Notes: generated from the letters alone by a model not told the origin. A stretch of 64,000 nucleotides of DNA from G965200765 sp965200765 (GCA_965200765.1 OZ241380.1:496001-560000), one strand, 5' to 3'; shown: positions 37,255 to 47,760, counted from the stretch's first letter. Numbers and translations are program-made.

Positions 37255-38186
37255 TAAACAACTTTAAAACGTTGCAACATTTCTCGACCCACAATCTGGG
37301 CATCTGCGGCCAATTTTTCTGATTTTTCCTGAACATAGTCTACCCAAAATAATTTCAATGTATAGTCAAGATCGTCTTCAACTTCTATTCTGGAATCACC
37401 GATCAAGAAAATATCAAAATCTCCTTTAAGTGTGTAGAAATACTCATCATAGTCAAAATCAACTACAAACTTCAACGGTGGGTTGATTTTATAGCATTTA
37501 CTTTCAATTACGAATTCATTTATAGTGATTGGTCTAGTATCGACAGTAAGAAGCTGATCTACATTGGAAATTGCTATTAGTTCATCAAGTTCATTGTAAG
37601 TCACTTGACCATGAACATGAAGTACATTGTTACGGTTCTTAATGAGAACACTTTCTGCGTTACTAATATCGCGGTAATCTACATCTAGTGAACGGTCACT
37701 CATCAACTGTATCTGGAAATATTTTTCTTGTAAATTGATACCAATAAGCCTTCCGGTCACAAATTCTGAATTGCTTTCTACATCTACTTGTTCGTTTGTA
37801 ATGCTGGCTTTTTCATATATAGACGAGTCCGTAATTTTGTAGGGAAAAGGAAAACATTTGGCAAAAGCGAATAACTGGTTGCCCGTATATTCTATTTGTA
37901 CATCAACTTTGCTTGTGGTTCGGTGGTCACTAGATTCATTACCATATAGAAGAGGAATCGTAGTGGGAGTGTTGCTTTCAGGCGAATCAATAGAATCTCT
38001 GTACTGTGAATCAGATATTTTTTTCCAGATATTTGACCCCCTCAGTGTTTTCGTAAGAGCAACGCTAGTTTTCGTATTGTCAGAATTATAACGATCGACA
38101 ATAACAAAACAAAACGCCCCCGTTTCTGAATATTTTGTAAGTGATGGTGAATAATCGGATCTATTGTAAGTTTCAAGCATTGCCAT
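37254..38186 (-). CDS. Hypothetical protein, middle gene of three-gene operon
   Basis: A 310-residue acidic protein without a recognised domain. It is rich in Asp/Ser/Thr and predicted beta strands, and has no signal peptide or membrane segment. It overlaps the upstream TIGR04255-like gene by 14 nt and the downstream small gene by 1 nt, so the three proteins are probably made together and may form a complex. It could be a scaffold or neutralising partner of the small basic protein. Confidence 0.65.
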   Translation of the reverse strand: MAMLETYNRSDYSPSLTKYSETGAFCFVIVDRYNSDNTKTSVALTKTLRGSNIWKKISDSQYRDSIDSPESNTPTTIPLLYGNESSDHRTTSKVDVQIEYTGNQLFAFAKCFPFPYKITDSSIYEKASITNEQVDVESNSEFVTGRLIGINLQEKYFQIQLMSDRSLDVDYRDISNAESVLIKNRNNVLHVHGQVTYNELDELIAISNVDQLLTVDTRPITINEFVIESKCYKINPPLKFVVDFDYDEYFYTLKGDFDIFLIGDSRIEVEDDLDYTLKLFWVDYVQEKSEKLAADAQIVGREMLQRFKVV

Positions 38187-38997
38187 AGAGCTCTATCCTC
38201 CGTTGTATATCATCGTGCAAAATACTACCAAGTGTCTTCTTGTTTTCACAGTGTAAAGATTCCAAAACTGTATCAAAAACTCCAGATGCTATAATAGAGT
38301 TCGAATCGAAAGCCAAGTTATTTGAACTTGGATCTATATCAAAACGATTTAGATTTTCTATTCGAGCTAAAAACATATTATTTTCATGAATAGCATCTAT
38401 ATGGATTCGTGTAAGGACTCTTCCATTTATCGGATCACTTACTTCGGTAAACCAACCTTGATGCAAATGCCAAAATGGACCACGGTTAATGATCGTTTCA
38501 GGAACAAACGAACTAGATTCATTCAATAACTTACGATTATCGTAATCGTCAATATTCCCCGTCCAATTGAATACATCAGTATATTGAAGAGTTATTGAAT
38601 TGATACATTGTTTATTGTTTTGCAAAGCAAAACCTACTTTGTTGAAAACATCGATCACATTTTCCTTTACAGTTTGCCATTGACTGTACAAGAAGCATTT
38701 CAATGTAATTTCTTTGAATACAAATGATAGTTCCCATTCGGGAAAACCATTTGACCTATAACGAACGAAAGAAAATGGTGCAAGAGAAGATTTCATTTGT
38801 TTTTGAGATTGGGAAAGTTCATTATCAGTAGTGAATTGTACCAACTCGCTTTCGTGCATTCGAGGTAGAAAATCAGCCCAATTCTGATGACACAGCTTAA
38901 TAATCTCTACATCATCAATTGTAAATTCAGTTGAAAGTTGCAAGGAAAAAGCAACCTCAACAATTGAATGTTCTTTATTTACTGGTTCAAATTTCAA
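38173..38997 (-). CDS. TIGR04255-like family protein
   Basis: A 274-residue protein that opens with HSIVEVAFSLQL and a following W-containing helix, matching the sporadically distributed TIGR04255 pattern (N-terminal VVE-type strand, mid-protein RYxx and LQYTD segments, C-terminal AHxx-like helix with FDTVLES). The function of the family is unknown; members occur patchily, often next to other orphan genes. Translation starts at a TTG (38997) with GAGAG upstream; no ATG lies near. It is the first gene of a three-gene overlapping operon, about 20 bp from decayed transposase sequence. Confidence 0.6.
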   Translation of the reverse strand: MKFEPVNKEHSIVEVAFSLQLSTEFTIDDVEIIKLCHQNWADFLPRMHESELVQFTTDNELSQSQKQMKSSLAPFSFVRYRSNGFPEWELSFVFKEITLKCFLYSQWQTVKENVIDVFNKVGFALQNNKQCINSITLQYTDVFNWTGNIDDYDNRKLLNESSSFVPETIINRGPFWHLHQGWFTEVSDPINGRVLTRIHIDAIHENNMFLARIENLNRFDIDPSSNNLAFDSNSIIASGVFDTVLESLHCENKKTLGSILHDDIQRRIELYGNA

Positions 38998-39016
38998 AAC
39001 TTATTCTCTCAAATTG

Positions 39017-40066
39017 TCATTGTAAGCACAATGATTCGAAAAAGAAAATAACTACTTCATTTGAAATAGTATTCTGTTCAAGATCATTCATGGTACTGGA
39101 CGTTCGCATAAAGCCTATGCACTTTACCTCTGAAAAAACCGATGTATGAATCGGTAAATAGTTGACCCGTATTATTGAACTAAATTTAAAGTAGTCTTTA
39201 TAATGACTCGAAAGTCGCAACAAAAACAGTCTAGTATCATTTTCATCTAGTCGCCTTCTGTATCCTCTATCTTGAATCCTGCATGATACCTCGTAGTTTT
39301 TCACGTGATTGCCCTTACACTTCATCGCCTGTACTTGCCTCAGCAAATACTTCAGTTGAGCGGTCACACAAAGTTTTGCGCGACAAAGATAATACGACTG
39401 TAAACTTGTAAGCGGAAGTCGACGATGGGCGCTGTTTATACCTGACACATCTTCGAATCTTGCCCCAGTGCCATTCTCGATTCGGTCAACTTGGCCTGTC
39501 AGCGGGTATACACAATATGATTCCCCCGAAAACGCCAAACCAGAAGTGTGAAATTGATTCGATTGATCAATACAATCTTCACCTTCAAGCCGACAAGTAA
39601 CGACTGCAATCCTTGTTTTTACTCGTGTATTGGTCACTTCTAGCACAACTGCTCTATTAGCATCGGATTTGACTTCTCGCTCCTGCATCAAGAAACGTAG
39701 CACCGATTGTACATCCACTGTCAATTGGAAAATCTTCTCCAATCTATCAAAAGATTGGTGTCTAACATTATACACTGTTTGGCTTGGTAACGTCCACAAC
39801 TTCTTCACCATCGATTTCATTCGCTTTGTTAGTTGCAAGCGTTCATGGCATATATCCTTGGAAAGTAATTCCAAGCCTGCTCGCACATAGCTTTTTTGAT
39901 GATCCAATACAACCGCTAGGAATCTTTTCACTTGCTGTCCGTAGACTTGGTTCAATAACTTCGTGTCGGTCGAATATGCAACAGACTGTTCAAATGAAGC
40001 AACATCGGCGGCTTTAGAGACGCATCTTGGAATAGATATCGCATAAAAACACACTCTGGCTACCAC
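39017..40066 (-). pseudogene. Highly diverged IS5-type transposase, probably dead
   Basis: A 349-codon uninterrupted frame with weak but consistent similarity to the remnant at 22075-22840: TDTKLLNQV, then SNQFHTSGLAFSGESYCVYPLTGQVDRIENGTG aligned with the block ending GQVERGTG in the other copy, and a later DRGYRR block. Catalytic Asp/Glu spacing is not preserved. The frame is open yet the protein no longer looks like a working transposase. It may be a remnant that has not yet acquired stops. Confidence 0.5.
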
Positions 40067-40344
40067 TTCAATCTCCCTCGATAGGCTTTGTAGGTGTTTC
40101 AGTATCTGGCTCTCCTAGAAGACCGTTGGTTGCACAGTATAGCATACTGAGCTTCTCTTCAAATGTCTTCCAAACCATCAGTTTGACTAGTTGCCCACAA
40201 GTCCTCGTTAAGAAACCACCCGAAAAACGTGAAAGGTGCGACCTGCTAAGGCTACTGCTGATATAGCGACATGGACAACCATTTGCTTAGCAGGTGACAC
40301 CATGAACAGTATGAATATATACCCGAGACCGCCAAAAATCAAAT

Positions 40345-41240
40345 TTTATAGGACCTAGTGTTGCCAGTTGGGAAGAAATTGAAGACGAAATTGTTGATTT
40401 CCCGGGGTCGGTTGTGGCATGAACATGTTCTGATTGGTGAATTCGGAGCTTTGACCGAGGATTTTCGAGTTTCGGACGTGCCGGTGCCTGCCGCTTCTGT
40501 TAGCAGGGTCAAGACCGGGATGGCAAGCGAGTTTCAGGCGGCCAGTGGTGTCACCAAGCTACACATCTTGTCGGGCTTGTTCTTTTCCATGTAACCCAAG
40601 GCGATCGCCAGCATGACCGCCATGTTGCCAGCGATTCACAGACGCATGGCGGATTTCCCGCAGAGAAAGTGACCGTCGAGCAGAAAGTCGCGTCCCACGC
40701 GTGCGTTGATTCGCTCCAAGGAGTTTCGCAGGTAAAGAATCTGCTTCCACTTCCGGGTGTTGCACAGACATGGACCGAAGATGCGCATGGATGCTTTCCA
40801 TCGTTAACCTTGATACGCACGATTCGCCGCTTGGCGTTCGGCGACAGACTGCCCATACGGTAGCATTCGTCACGCCCACCACAATGCAGTCCGTATTCCA
40901 CGGTCGGGCATCGATACTTCCGTGTCTGGCGCTTGGACTCAAAACCCGCCTAGACCATGTGCTCACTTCACCGTTTTACGGACAAACGTAATACATATAG
41001 CCGCTTTCAGTGTACACGACCGCATCGACGCAGTTGTCGCAATGCACCCGCTCTGCATATCACCGAACGGTTCACCCTTCCACATTCGCTGGGTCTTGAT
41101 GAACGGTGTCACACAGCTCTCATACAACTGTCGCAGCATCTGGTCAATTGTTTCATGACGACACCCCAAGGTATGTATTGTCAATAAAACGATATTGGAC
41201 CGAAAATACCAAGGGAGGTGTCCTTTCCCAACCATCAGCA
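40345..41240 (-). pseudogene. DDE transposase remnant (IS1182-like family), longest copy
   Basis: The best preserved copy of this family. The minus strand reads RKWKQILYLRNSLERINARVG, then FLLDGHFLCGKSAMRL-stop-IAGNMAVMLAIALGYMEKNKPD, the ERxN...R C-terminal block of IS4/IS5-superfamily DDE transposases, with a stop and frameshifts. A further piece, HETIDQMLRQLYESC, is in the frame at 40963-41241 and has a counterpart near 48110-48190. Confidence 0.65.
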
Positions 41241-41297
41241 TTGATTTTCAGCGCTATTAGCAGGGAACAAAGAAAAATTCTAACAATGGATGGTGAT

Positions 41298-41317
41298 TAT
41301 TCTGTATAATCTCCCAA
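41298..41317. repeat. Isolated IS1595-type terminal-repeat-like sequence
   Basis: ATTCTGTATAATCTCCCAAG resembles the inverted-repeat end of the element at 29513 (ATTCCGTATAATTCCCCAA) with a few mismatches. It lies 35 bp before the restriction gene and may be the stub of a lost element. Confidence 0.4.
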
Positions 41318-41352
41318 GGCTAATAGTCAGAATATCAATGTAACAAGTCCAG

Positions 41353-44300
41353 ATGACAGATTCAGAAACACAACAGGGTGGTCTTGACTTTCGCTCCAGT
41401 GAGCGCGTTGGTGATGTTTTGGAGCGGATCCGTCGGGATGCTTCAAGCGAAGCAGAGAAGGGCAGATGGTTTGAAAAATTGTTCATTGCCACAGTCCGTG
41501 AAAATCCCGAATTTGAAGTAGCAAAAATCTGGACTTGGAGAGACTGGCCGGAACGGGAGCAATTGACGGGACTGGACGGGCGCGACCATGGCATTGACCT
41601 CGTTGCTCAATTGCGTAACAACACAATTGTGGCAATTCAGTGCAAGTGCTACTCTGAAGATTCATTCATCACAAAGCCGTCAATCGATAGTTTTTTGAAT
41701 GAGTCTGCGCGTCCTGTTTTCGGGCTAAGATGGATCGTTTCCACATGCCAATGGAATTCTGCAGCTGAAAGAGCGATACAGGGAAGAGAACCCAGAGTTA
41801 CTCGAATCGACTTTTTGGACCTTCTTGATCTCACCATTCGGGAACTTGCAAGGCCCGAGAAAAAGCGACACCCAAAGCCATTGCAAAAAAAGGCAATTGA
41901 CGCGGTATATGACGGATTGATCACTCAGGGACATGACAGGGGTAAAATGGTCATGGCTTGTGGGACCGGCAAAACCTTTACTGCACTTCGGCTGTCAGAG
42001 CGCATGGTACCGGATGATGGCAAAATTTTGTTTGTCGCACCTACAATTGCATTGGTTTCACAAGCACGACGCGAATGGCTGATGTATCGAAATCGCCCCA
42101 TGACTGCGGTTGTGGTTTGCTCTGACAGTACCGCAGGTGGCCGCGGTGAAAACGATCAAATTGGTGTTGATGACCTGGTTTGTGAGGTTGTTTCTGATCC
42201 AAAAATAATTGCGAATCAACTTGCAAATAATTCGAGTTGGGGGGGGGGGGTGCAAACTTATTTTTGCACTTACCAATCACTGCATAAAATCTGCGAAGCA
42301 CAACTGGAATACAACGCTCCTCGCTTCGATTTGGCAATCGCTGATGAAGCCCATCGCACTACTGGCATTGCCAAAGACAATCTATTTGTCAAAGATAAAG
42401 TAGACTTCCAAACCTTCCATGATCCCGACAAGCTGGGTGCCGTAAAACGGCTCTACATGACTGCAACGCCGCGTGTCTATTCCGAGCAGTCAAAGCAAGC
42501 GGTTCACAGGCAGGCCACCAAAAAAGGCTTGACTTACAATGTCGTCGACATGACTGATGTATCGGTGTATGGACCCTTGTTGCATCACGTCAAATTCTCG
42601 GAAGCAGTCAATGCCGGCGAGCTTTCAGATTACAGAGTGATTGTGCTTGGTATTCGCGAAGACCAGTTGACCCCGGGTGTTCGCAAAGCACTCGAAGATA
42701 AGAATGCACCTGCGAAAGTATCACAAATGGAGCTATGCAGACTGCTTGGAACCATGCTGGCTCTCAACGGAGCTGTCGAAGGTGAAGCACTTCCAGGCAA
42801 ATTATCTCGAAGCATTGCTTTTGCTTCAACAATTCAACGTTCAAAATGGTTCACTGACACTGTAAATTACAATACTCCCCTGAAACTACTGGTCACAAAA
42901 GCAATGAGCGGGCACGGCAAACGCGCAGATCTGGAATCCCGACATTTGGATGGAAAGAGTACCGCATTGCAACGAAATCTGGAACGTCGCTGGCTCAACG
43001 AAGCTCCGAAACAAAATCAGGCCCGAATGATATGCAACGTAAAGGTGTTTTCTGAAGGCGTAGACGTTCCAGCGTTGGAGGCTGTCACATTCCTTGACCC
43101 GAAACAAAGCCATATTGACATAGTACAAGCCGTCGGTCGCGTCATGCGCAAGGCACCCGGCAAGACCCGTGGTTACATAATTGTTCCGGTTTTCATTTCG
43201 GATGGAGACGGAGATATTGCAGAATTACTGGAACAACGCGGCGATGACTATCGACACATCGGTTCAGTTCTTCGAGCGTTGCAGTCACATGATGAACGAT
43301 TGGCAGAATCTCCGGATAATTTTGTAAGTGTGCTCACGGGGAAAAGAGAGAACAACCAAAATGGCAAGGACTATCCTCCACAAGGGCCAGGCAGAGATCC
43401 GGAACCACCAATAGAAGACCTGTTTACTTTCAAAGCTGTAGAACCCGGAATTTTTGCTCAAGTTGTGGCATCTTCTGGCCTTGGCAAGCCCGGCCAAGTA
43501 ACAGCAGATGAAATCGCCCGATCTGTTGGACTTGCAGCAAAACGCATGGAGAATGATATTCCTCTGCTAGATTCTGTCCGTCAAACACTGGACTTGTCAG
43601 ATGTAGAAGAAAAAGAGGTATCTACAACTGCCGCACTTATTCTCTGCAATGCATGTTTGCTTCATCGCCGATTACAGCAGGAGTCGCCGATGCAGCAATT
43701 TTTGCCTAGTATGCTTTCTGTCGGACGTTCGCAAAATCCGGCAGAAATGCTTGCAATAGGCTGGGACAAAATTCTGACAAAGGACTACGATGCTGTGTTT
43801 CGTCCTGCATTGTCGATTATTGAAAATTCCCCAAAATTTTCTAGTCTCACACCTGCATTTCAGATTCTCGCCGAGGGTGTAGCTAATCTTTCTGAAACCG
43901 TAGCCGAGCTGGGATATGACCATGCAGGGCCGCTTTACCACAAAATTCTGGGCAGTGCCGCAAGTGACGGTGCTTACTATACAAACAATATATCTGCGTT
44001 AATGCTTGCCGGATTGGCACTGCATTCTGATCTTGTTGATTGGTCAGACTGGCACCAGGCAACCAAGTTGCGCATCCTTGACCCGGCTTGCGGGACAGGA
44101 ACTCTTTTGATGGCTGCCCTCAAGACGATCAAGGACCGGATAATTGCCGCACAACCCGATATGCCTCAAGAGACGAAAACTGAAATTCACAAGCAACTGG
44201 TTGAAAATTCAATTCAGGGACTTGACATCAATTATCAGGCAACACAATTGGCCGCTTCCAATCTTACGCTTGGAGCGCCAACTGTTGATTACGATTCTAT

Positions 44301-45807
44301 GCACATTCACACGATGCAACATGGGCCGCAGTCCGAAGGCGGCGTAAAACTGGGAAGTCTTGAGTTATTGCCTGAAGCCGTGGGAGACGGCGAGCAACCC
44401 GATTTGTTTGGCCACACCAAGCAAGCACCAATTTCGACACCTTATTCATCAATCAGCAAAGAGATAGATATTCGTGAAGTAGACATTGTATTGATGAATC
44501 CACCATTTACAAGTAGTTCGAAACGGGGGAAGAAATACAGTAGCCATGCCAGGAAACTGATGCAGAGTCGAGAACTAAAAATAAAGCGCCAGATCAAGTT
44601 TTCTGATCCTGATGCGTCAAATGCAATTGACTCAAGTAGTATCAGCACTTACTTTATTCCGCTTGCAGAGGCATTGCTTTGTCAAGGAACCGGAGTACTT
44701 GGCACGATTCTTCCGACTACTACATTTACTAGTACATCTGTCATAGAAGTGAGAAAGTTTTTGGCTAAACGGTTTCACATAGACATGGTTGTAACCTGCC
44801 ACGAACCGAATCGGGTAAATTTTTCTGAAAATACCAGTATTCACGAATCTTTGCTAGTTTGTCGCAGGAAGGGCAGAGACGAGGATATAGGCCCGACTAA
44901 GTTCATCGCGTTGAATCACATGCCTAGAAGCGCAACCGAAGCGTCCGACTGGCTTGAAGCCGTGTTAGCGGGCAAAGAACATAAATTTCACCGAACTTTC
45001 AAGTGGCCGAGGTCAAAAATTGCAGATGGCGACTGGACACCTGTCCAATACTATGATGGTTCGCTGGCGAATCTTGCACAACAAGTAGATGATTTGAAAA
45101 GTTTGAGTCCATTGGGTGACTTGGCATTAGTTGAGCCGTCTGATGCAGGAGTAAGATCAGCTTTCAGGAATCCGTTGAAAAATATAGAATACCCTCCATC
45201 AACTGCATTTGAAATGGTGTGGACCCACACAACAAGCGAACGAGAAACCATGCGTTCGTTTTCGGATTTCACAACTGAACCAAAGACAGAGAAATACAAT
45301 TATGCGGTTCATGTCTTATGGCCAAGAGCAAGCAGAATGCTGATTGCTTGCAGAGCAAATCCTCAAGCAATTAGAGTGTCTTCGATTTTCCTGCCGCGTC
45401 CAGTGTTGGGGCAACCCTTCATACCAGTAACCCCACTTCCAAAATTTTCGAACCCTACTGCAATGTTGCAAGCATGGTGTGCATACTTGAACTCCACCCC
45501 CGCTGTATTGTCATTTTTGAATCGTCGTCAAAAAAAACTGACTTATGCAAATTACTCCTTAGATCAACTTCGCGCAATTCCTGTGCCGGACCCTGAAAAG
45601 ACCGATTTAGCACCTCTTGTGAGCGCATTTAATGATCTGGGTAACAGCAAATTATTACCGTGGTCGAAGATGAATGACTGTCCGACCCGAGCCAAACTTG
45701 ACGATGTTGTTGCAAAAGTACTTGGTTTAGACCCGGAAATTCTTGCTGATTGGCGCCAGCGAATAGTAAGCGAACCTACCGTGAACAACCAAAAGCCTGC
45801 TGACTAG
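41353..45807 (+). CDS. Type ISP restriction-modification enzyme (LlaGI-like)
   Basis: A single 1,484-residue chain in the order nuclease-helicase-coupler-methyltransferase-specificity domain, as in LlaGI and LlaBIII (about 1,570 residues). Mrr-like nuclease: Asp82 and Gln96-Cys-Lys98 in IVAIQCKCY. Helicase: Walker A MACGTGKT (201-208), DEAH (331-334), TATP, and motif VI QAVGRVMRKAPGK. Methyltransferase: motif I LDPACGTGTLL near residue 910 and motif IV MNPPF near 1049. The last ~400 residues should recognise the target. Such enzymes translocate from a hemi- or unmethylated site and cut on head-on collision. A run of 12 G lies in the helicase part (frame intact here). No strong Shine-Dalgarno site precedes ATG 41353. 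Confidence 0.9.
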   Translation: MTDSETQQGGLDFRSSERVGDVLERIRRDASSEAEKGRWFEKLFIATVRENPEFEVAKIWTWRDWPEREQLTGLDGRDHGIDLVAQLRNNTIVAIQCKCYSEDSFITKPSIDSFLNESARPVFGLRWIVSTCQWNSAAERAIQGREPRVTRIDFLDLLDLTIRELARPEKKRHPKPLQKKAIDAVYDGLITQGHDRGKMVMACGTGKTFTALRLSERMVPDDGKILFVAPTIALVSQARREWLMYRNRPMTAVVVCSDSTAGGRGENDQIGVDDLVCEVVSDPKIIANQLANNSSWGGGVQTYFCTYQSLHKICEAQLEYNAPRFDLAIADEAHRTTGIAKDNLFVKDKVDFQTFHDPDKLGAVKRLYMTATPRVYSEQSKQAVHRQATKKGLTYNVVDMTDVSVYGPLLHHVKFSEAVNAGELSDYRVIVLGIREDQLTPGVRKALEDKNAPAKVSQMELCRLLGTMLALNGAVEGEALPGKLSRSIAFASTIQRSKWFTDTVNYNTPLKLLVTKAMSGHGKRADLESRHLDGKSTALQRNLERRWLNEAPKQNQARMICNVKVFSEGVDVPALEAVTFLDPKQSHIDIVQAVGRVMRKAPGKTRGYIIVPVFISDGDGDIAELLEQRGDDYRHIGSVLRALQSHDERLAESPDNFVSVLTGKRENNQNGKDYPPQGPGRDPEPPIEDLFTFKAVEPGIFAQVVASSGLGKPGQVTADEIARSVGLAAKRMENDIPLLDSVRQTLDLSDVEEKEVSTTAALILCNACLLHRRLQQESPMQQFLPSMLSVGRSQNPAEMLAIGWDKILTKDYDAVFRPALSIIENSPKFSSLTPAFQILAEGVANLSETVAELGYDHAGPLYHKILGSAASDGAYYTNNISALMLAGLALHSDLVDWSDWHQATKLRILDPACGTGTLLMAALKTIKDRIIAAQPDMPQETKTEIHKQLVENSIQGLDINYQATQLAASNLTLGAPTVDYDSMHIHTMQHGPQSEGGVKLGSLELLPEAVGDGEQPDLFGHTKQAPISTPYSSISKEIDIREVDIVLMNPPFTSSSKRGKKYSSHARKLMQSRELKIKRQIKFSDPDASNAIDSSSISTYFIPLAEALLCQGTGVLGTILPTTTFTSTSVIEVRKFLAKRFHIDMVVTCHEPNRVNFSENTSIHESLLVCRRKGRDEDIGPTKFIALNHMPRSATEASDWLEAVLAGKEHKFHRTFKWPRSKIADGDWTPVQYYDGSLANLAQQVDDLKSLSPLGDLALVEPSDAGVRSAFRNPLKNIEYPPSTAFEMVWTHTTSERETMRSFSDFTTEPKTEKYNYAVHVLWPRASRMLIACRANPQAIRVSSIFLPRPVLGQPFIPVTPLPKFSNPTAMLQAWCAYLNSTPAVLSFLNRRQKKLTYANYSLDQLRAIPVPDPEKTDLAPLVSAFNDLGNSKLLPWSKMNDCPTRAKLDDVVAKVLGLDPEILADWRQRIVSEPTVNNQKPAD
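42239..42250 (+). repeat. G12 homopolymer inside the Type ISP gene
   Basis: Twelve consecutive G encode Trp-Gly-Gly-Gly (TGG GGG GGG GGG, then GTG) around residues 296-299, between helicase Walker A and DEAH. Gain or loss of one G would truncate the enzyme. The present length keeps the gene ON. Confidence 0.9.
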
Positions 45808-46298
45808 GCAGAACAAGATGTAGCTATATCAAAGTGAAGTGCTTTGCATTCCCCTGCTCCATGCCTATCAGCCTAACAATCCACTGGTGTAGCTAGCCGG
45901 GAACATTCCTTGGGAATAGTTCAAGGATCGTTTCGGTGAGTTGTACTGTCTGGAAAATGGTCGCACTCGGCTACTTCCTTCCTGAAGCGCTCGACTTCAT
46001 ACCGCACCGGTGATGCTCGTCGCAGATACCTTTCCTTTTTCCCATGATTATCCTCCACTGTTTGGTATTGAAATACAAGCAATACTCCATGTCACATTAA
46101 CTCGGGTTAAGACGATTCTATGTTTGGATGAAAGTTACCAAATACAGAACACATCATTTTTTACAATCGTGAAACTGCACAAATTTGCAAAACTAATAGT
46201 TAGCTCAATTGTTACCAACACTGTAACTGTAGAAGAACATGAACTGAATTTTAACACGGTTTAGTCTCAACAAGAAAATGAAACTAATCGATTGTAAA
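45808..46298. other. Intergenic gap, no supported gene
   Basis: Between two convergent genes. An 84-codon frame at 46010-46264 has no domain and no good ribosome site and is not accepted. No clear terminator hairpin was identified. Confidence 0.4.
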
Positions 46299-47345
46299 TT
46301 AGTTCACATAATGTTTTAATTTTTCTACAAGACGTTTTGCTGCATCAATAGATAGATATGGTTTCTTTGCTGTCGTTGCCCAGAAAACACGTTTTCCGGT
46401 TTCTTTTACAAATTCTCTTACAATGTCTTCAGCTGGCATATATTTCAATTGATCATTATTGGGTGGAGTCGTCAGAAAATCGACGTCTCGATACCATGTT
46501 TCATTCATTTTGTTGTCTTCTTTTCTATCGCTTTTGACAGTACCGGCCGCTACAATCCCCCATCCCTGATGGTAAAAGAAAACTATGTCTCCTTTATTCA
46601 GCAAATCAATCACAACCTTCTGATCTCCGAAAGCAGCGATTCTAGAGTTTTCCATCATGTACCAAACGTCAGGTCCTCCTTCATATTTGTATGTTTCGTT
46701 TGTATCAATGATAATCCCCTTATTCTCTGAAGGACTATCATGTTGGTCGTAAGGTGGAGTAAAAAATTCAAAATAAATATCTTCTTTAAATTGATATATA
46801 CGGTATGGAGCAAAGCTAATTGGCATTCCTTGTTTATTACAATACTGTACAATATTTATCAATTTTCTGTCAGCTGCATTACCTATAATAATTAATTGTT
46901 GTCTACGATTGAATTGTTCATGCGGCAACTTAACTTTGAAATCTTTTTGGTGTGCATCTTCTAAAGATTCCTCATTTTTGTTATTAATCTGTAAAAATTT
47001 TCTGTACTTTTGATCAAGGAAATTATAATTCCATGTGCCTGCCGCTTGAGCATAATTAAACAATTGCAATATAGCGTCATCGCCTGCTGTTTCTCGTTTA
47101 AGCTCGAAAATAGTTAAATCGCCATATTCATTTAATGCATAAATGTCACCTAACATTTCATATTGTCTTTCTTGATAAATTGGCATAAGTGGTGACTCAG
47201 AGTATAGTACTTCGAAAAGGTTTTCACTTATAATATTTTCAAGATCTTTTTCTCTAAGTCCTAGATTCTTGAAACTTGAAAATCGGGCCGGTTCAAGTTG
47301 TGGGACAACTTTGTTGTTGTCAGTAATATTCATTTTGTAAAGCAT
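46299..47345 (-). CDS. PD-(D/E)XK nuclease fused to EVE-like domain
   Basis: A 348-residue protein. The N-terminal half holds a RecB/NucS-like nuclease pattern: Asp67 in GDIYALNEYG, Glu81-Leu-Lys83 in LTIFELKRE, then the helix ILQLFNYAQ with Gln94 and Tyr98. The C-terminal third has GDIVFFYHQGWGIVAAGTV (about 263-281), the strand pattern of EVE/PUA-like domains that bind modified cytosine in DNA or RNA. Nuclease plus EVE is a layout used by Type IV restriction enzymes that cut modified phage DNA, so that is the likely role. The start is well supported: AGGAGGG lies 7 nt before ATG 47345. It converges with the Type ISP gene; no partner is evident. Confidence 0.7.
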   Translation of the reverse strand: MLYKMNITDNNKVVPQLEPARFSSFKNLGLREKDLENIISENLFEVLYSESPLMPIYQERQYEMLGDIYALNEYGDLTIFELKRETAGDDAILQLFNYAQAAGTWNYNFLDQKYRKFLQINNKNEESLEDAHQKDFKVKLPHEQFNRRQQLIIIGNAADRKLINIVQYCNKQGMPISFAPYRIYQFKEDIYFEFFTPPYDQHDSPSENKGIIIDTNETYKYEGGPDVWYMMENSRIAAFGDQKVVIDLLNKGDIVFFYHQGWGIVAAGTVKSDRKEDNKMNETWYRDVDFLTTPPNNDQLKYMPAEDIVREFVKETGKRVFWATTAKKPYLSIDAAKRLVEKLKHYVN

Positions 47346-47389
47346 GGATTTTCCCTCCTCATAAAGAGTTTTTCAAATTGATTAATTAA

Positions 47390-47760
47390 GTGTGAAAAAA
47401 TATGTTCCTTTCGTTAGGAATGTTTCCGGTCGAAAAGAATTTGAATGCGGAATGGTGAACCTTCGTCAATTTTCGAGATTCGGACACGTATGCGCTCGTT
47501 TCCTCTGACGGTATGGTCAAGACGAAGGGAAAGTGTATTAGGTGGCAAACCGTGTCATCAGACTGCGAACATTTTCGGGTTTGTTCTTCTCTAAAAAATT
47601 CAAAGCGTCCGCCAGCATAACCGCCATTTTGCCGGTGCCGCACAAAAGCATGGAGGCCTTGCCGCGGAGGAATTGCCCATCGAGCAAAAAGTCGCGTACT
47701 ACGCGTACCTTGATTCATTCCAAGGCGTTTCGCTAGGCAAAAGTTTGCTTCCATGCCATC
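47390..47760 (-). pseudogene. DDE transposase remnant (IS1182-like family)
   Basis: The minus strand reads FLLDGQFLRGKASMLLCGTGKMAVMLADALNFLEKNKPE, matching the C-terminal block at 40345, with several in-frame stops just before it. Its right part continues as debris to about 48300. Confidence 0.6.

Noticed and set aside
39017..40066. 349-codon frame as an intact gene
   Set aside because: Its blocks align only with a degenerate IS5-type transposase and the catalytic residues are not preserved, so it is listed as a pseudogene.
46010..46264. 84-codon frame as a small gene
   Set aside because: No Shine-Dalgarno site, no similarity to a known family, and it begins in apparent debris.
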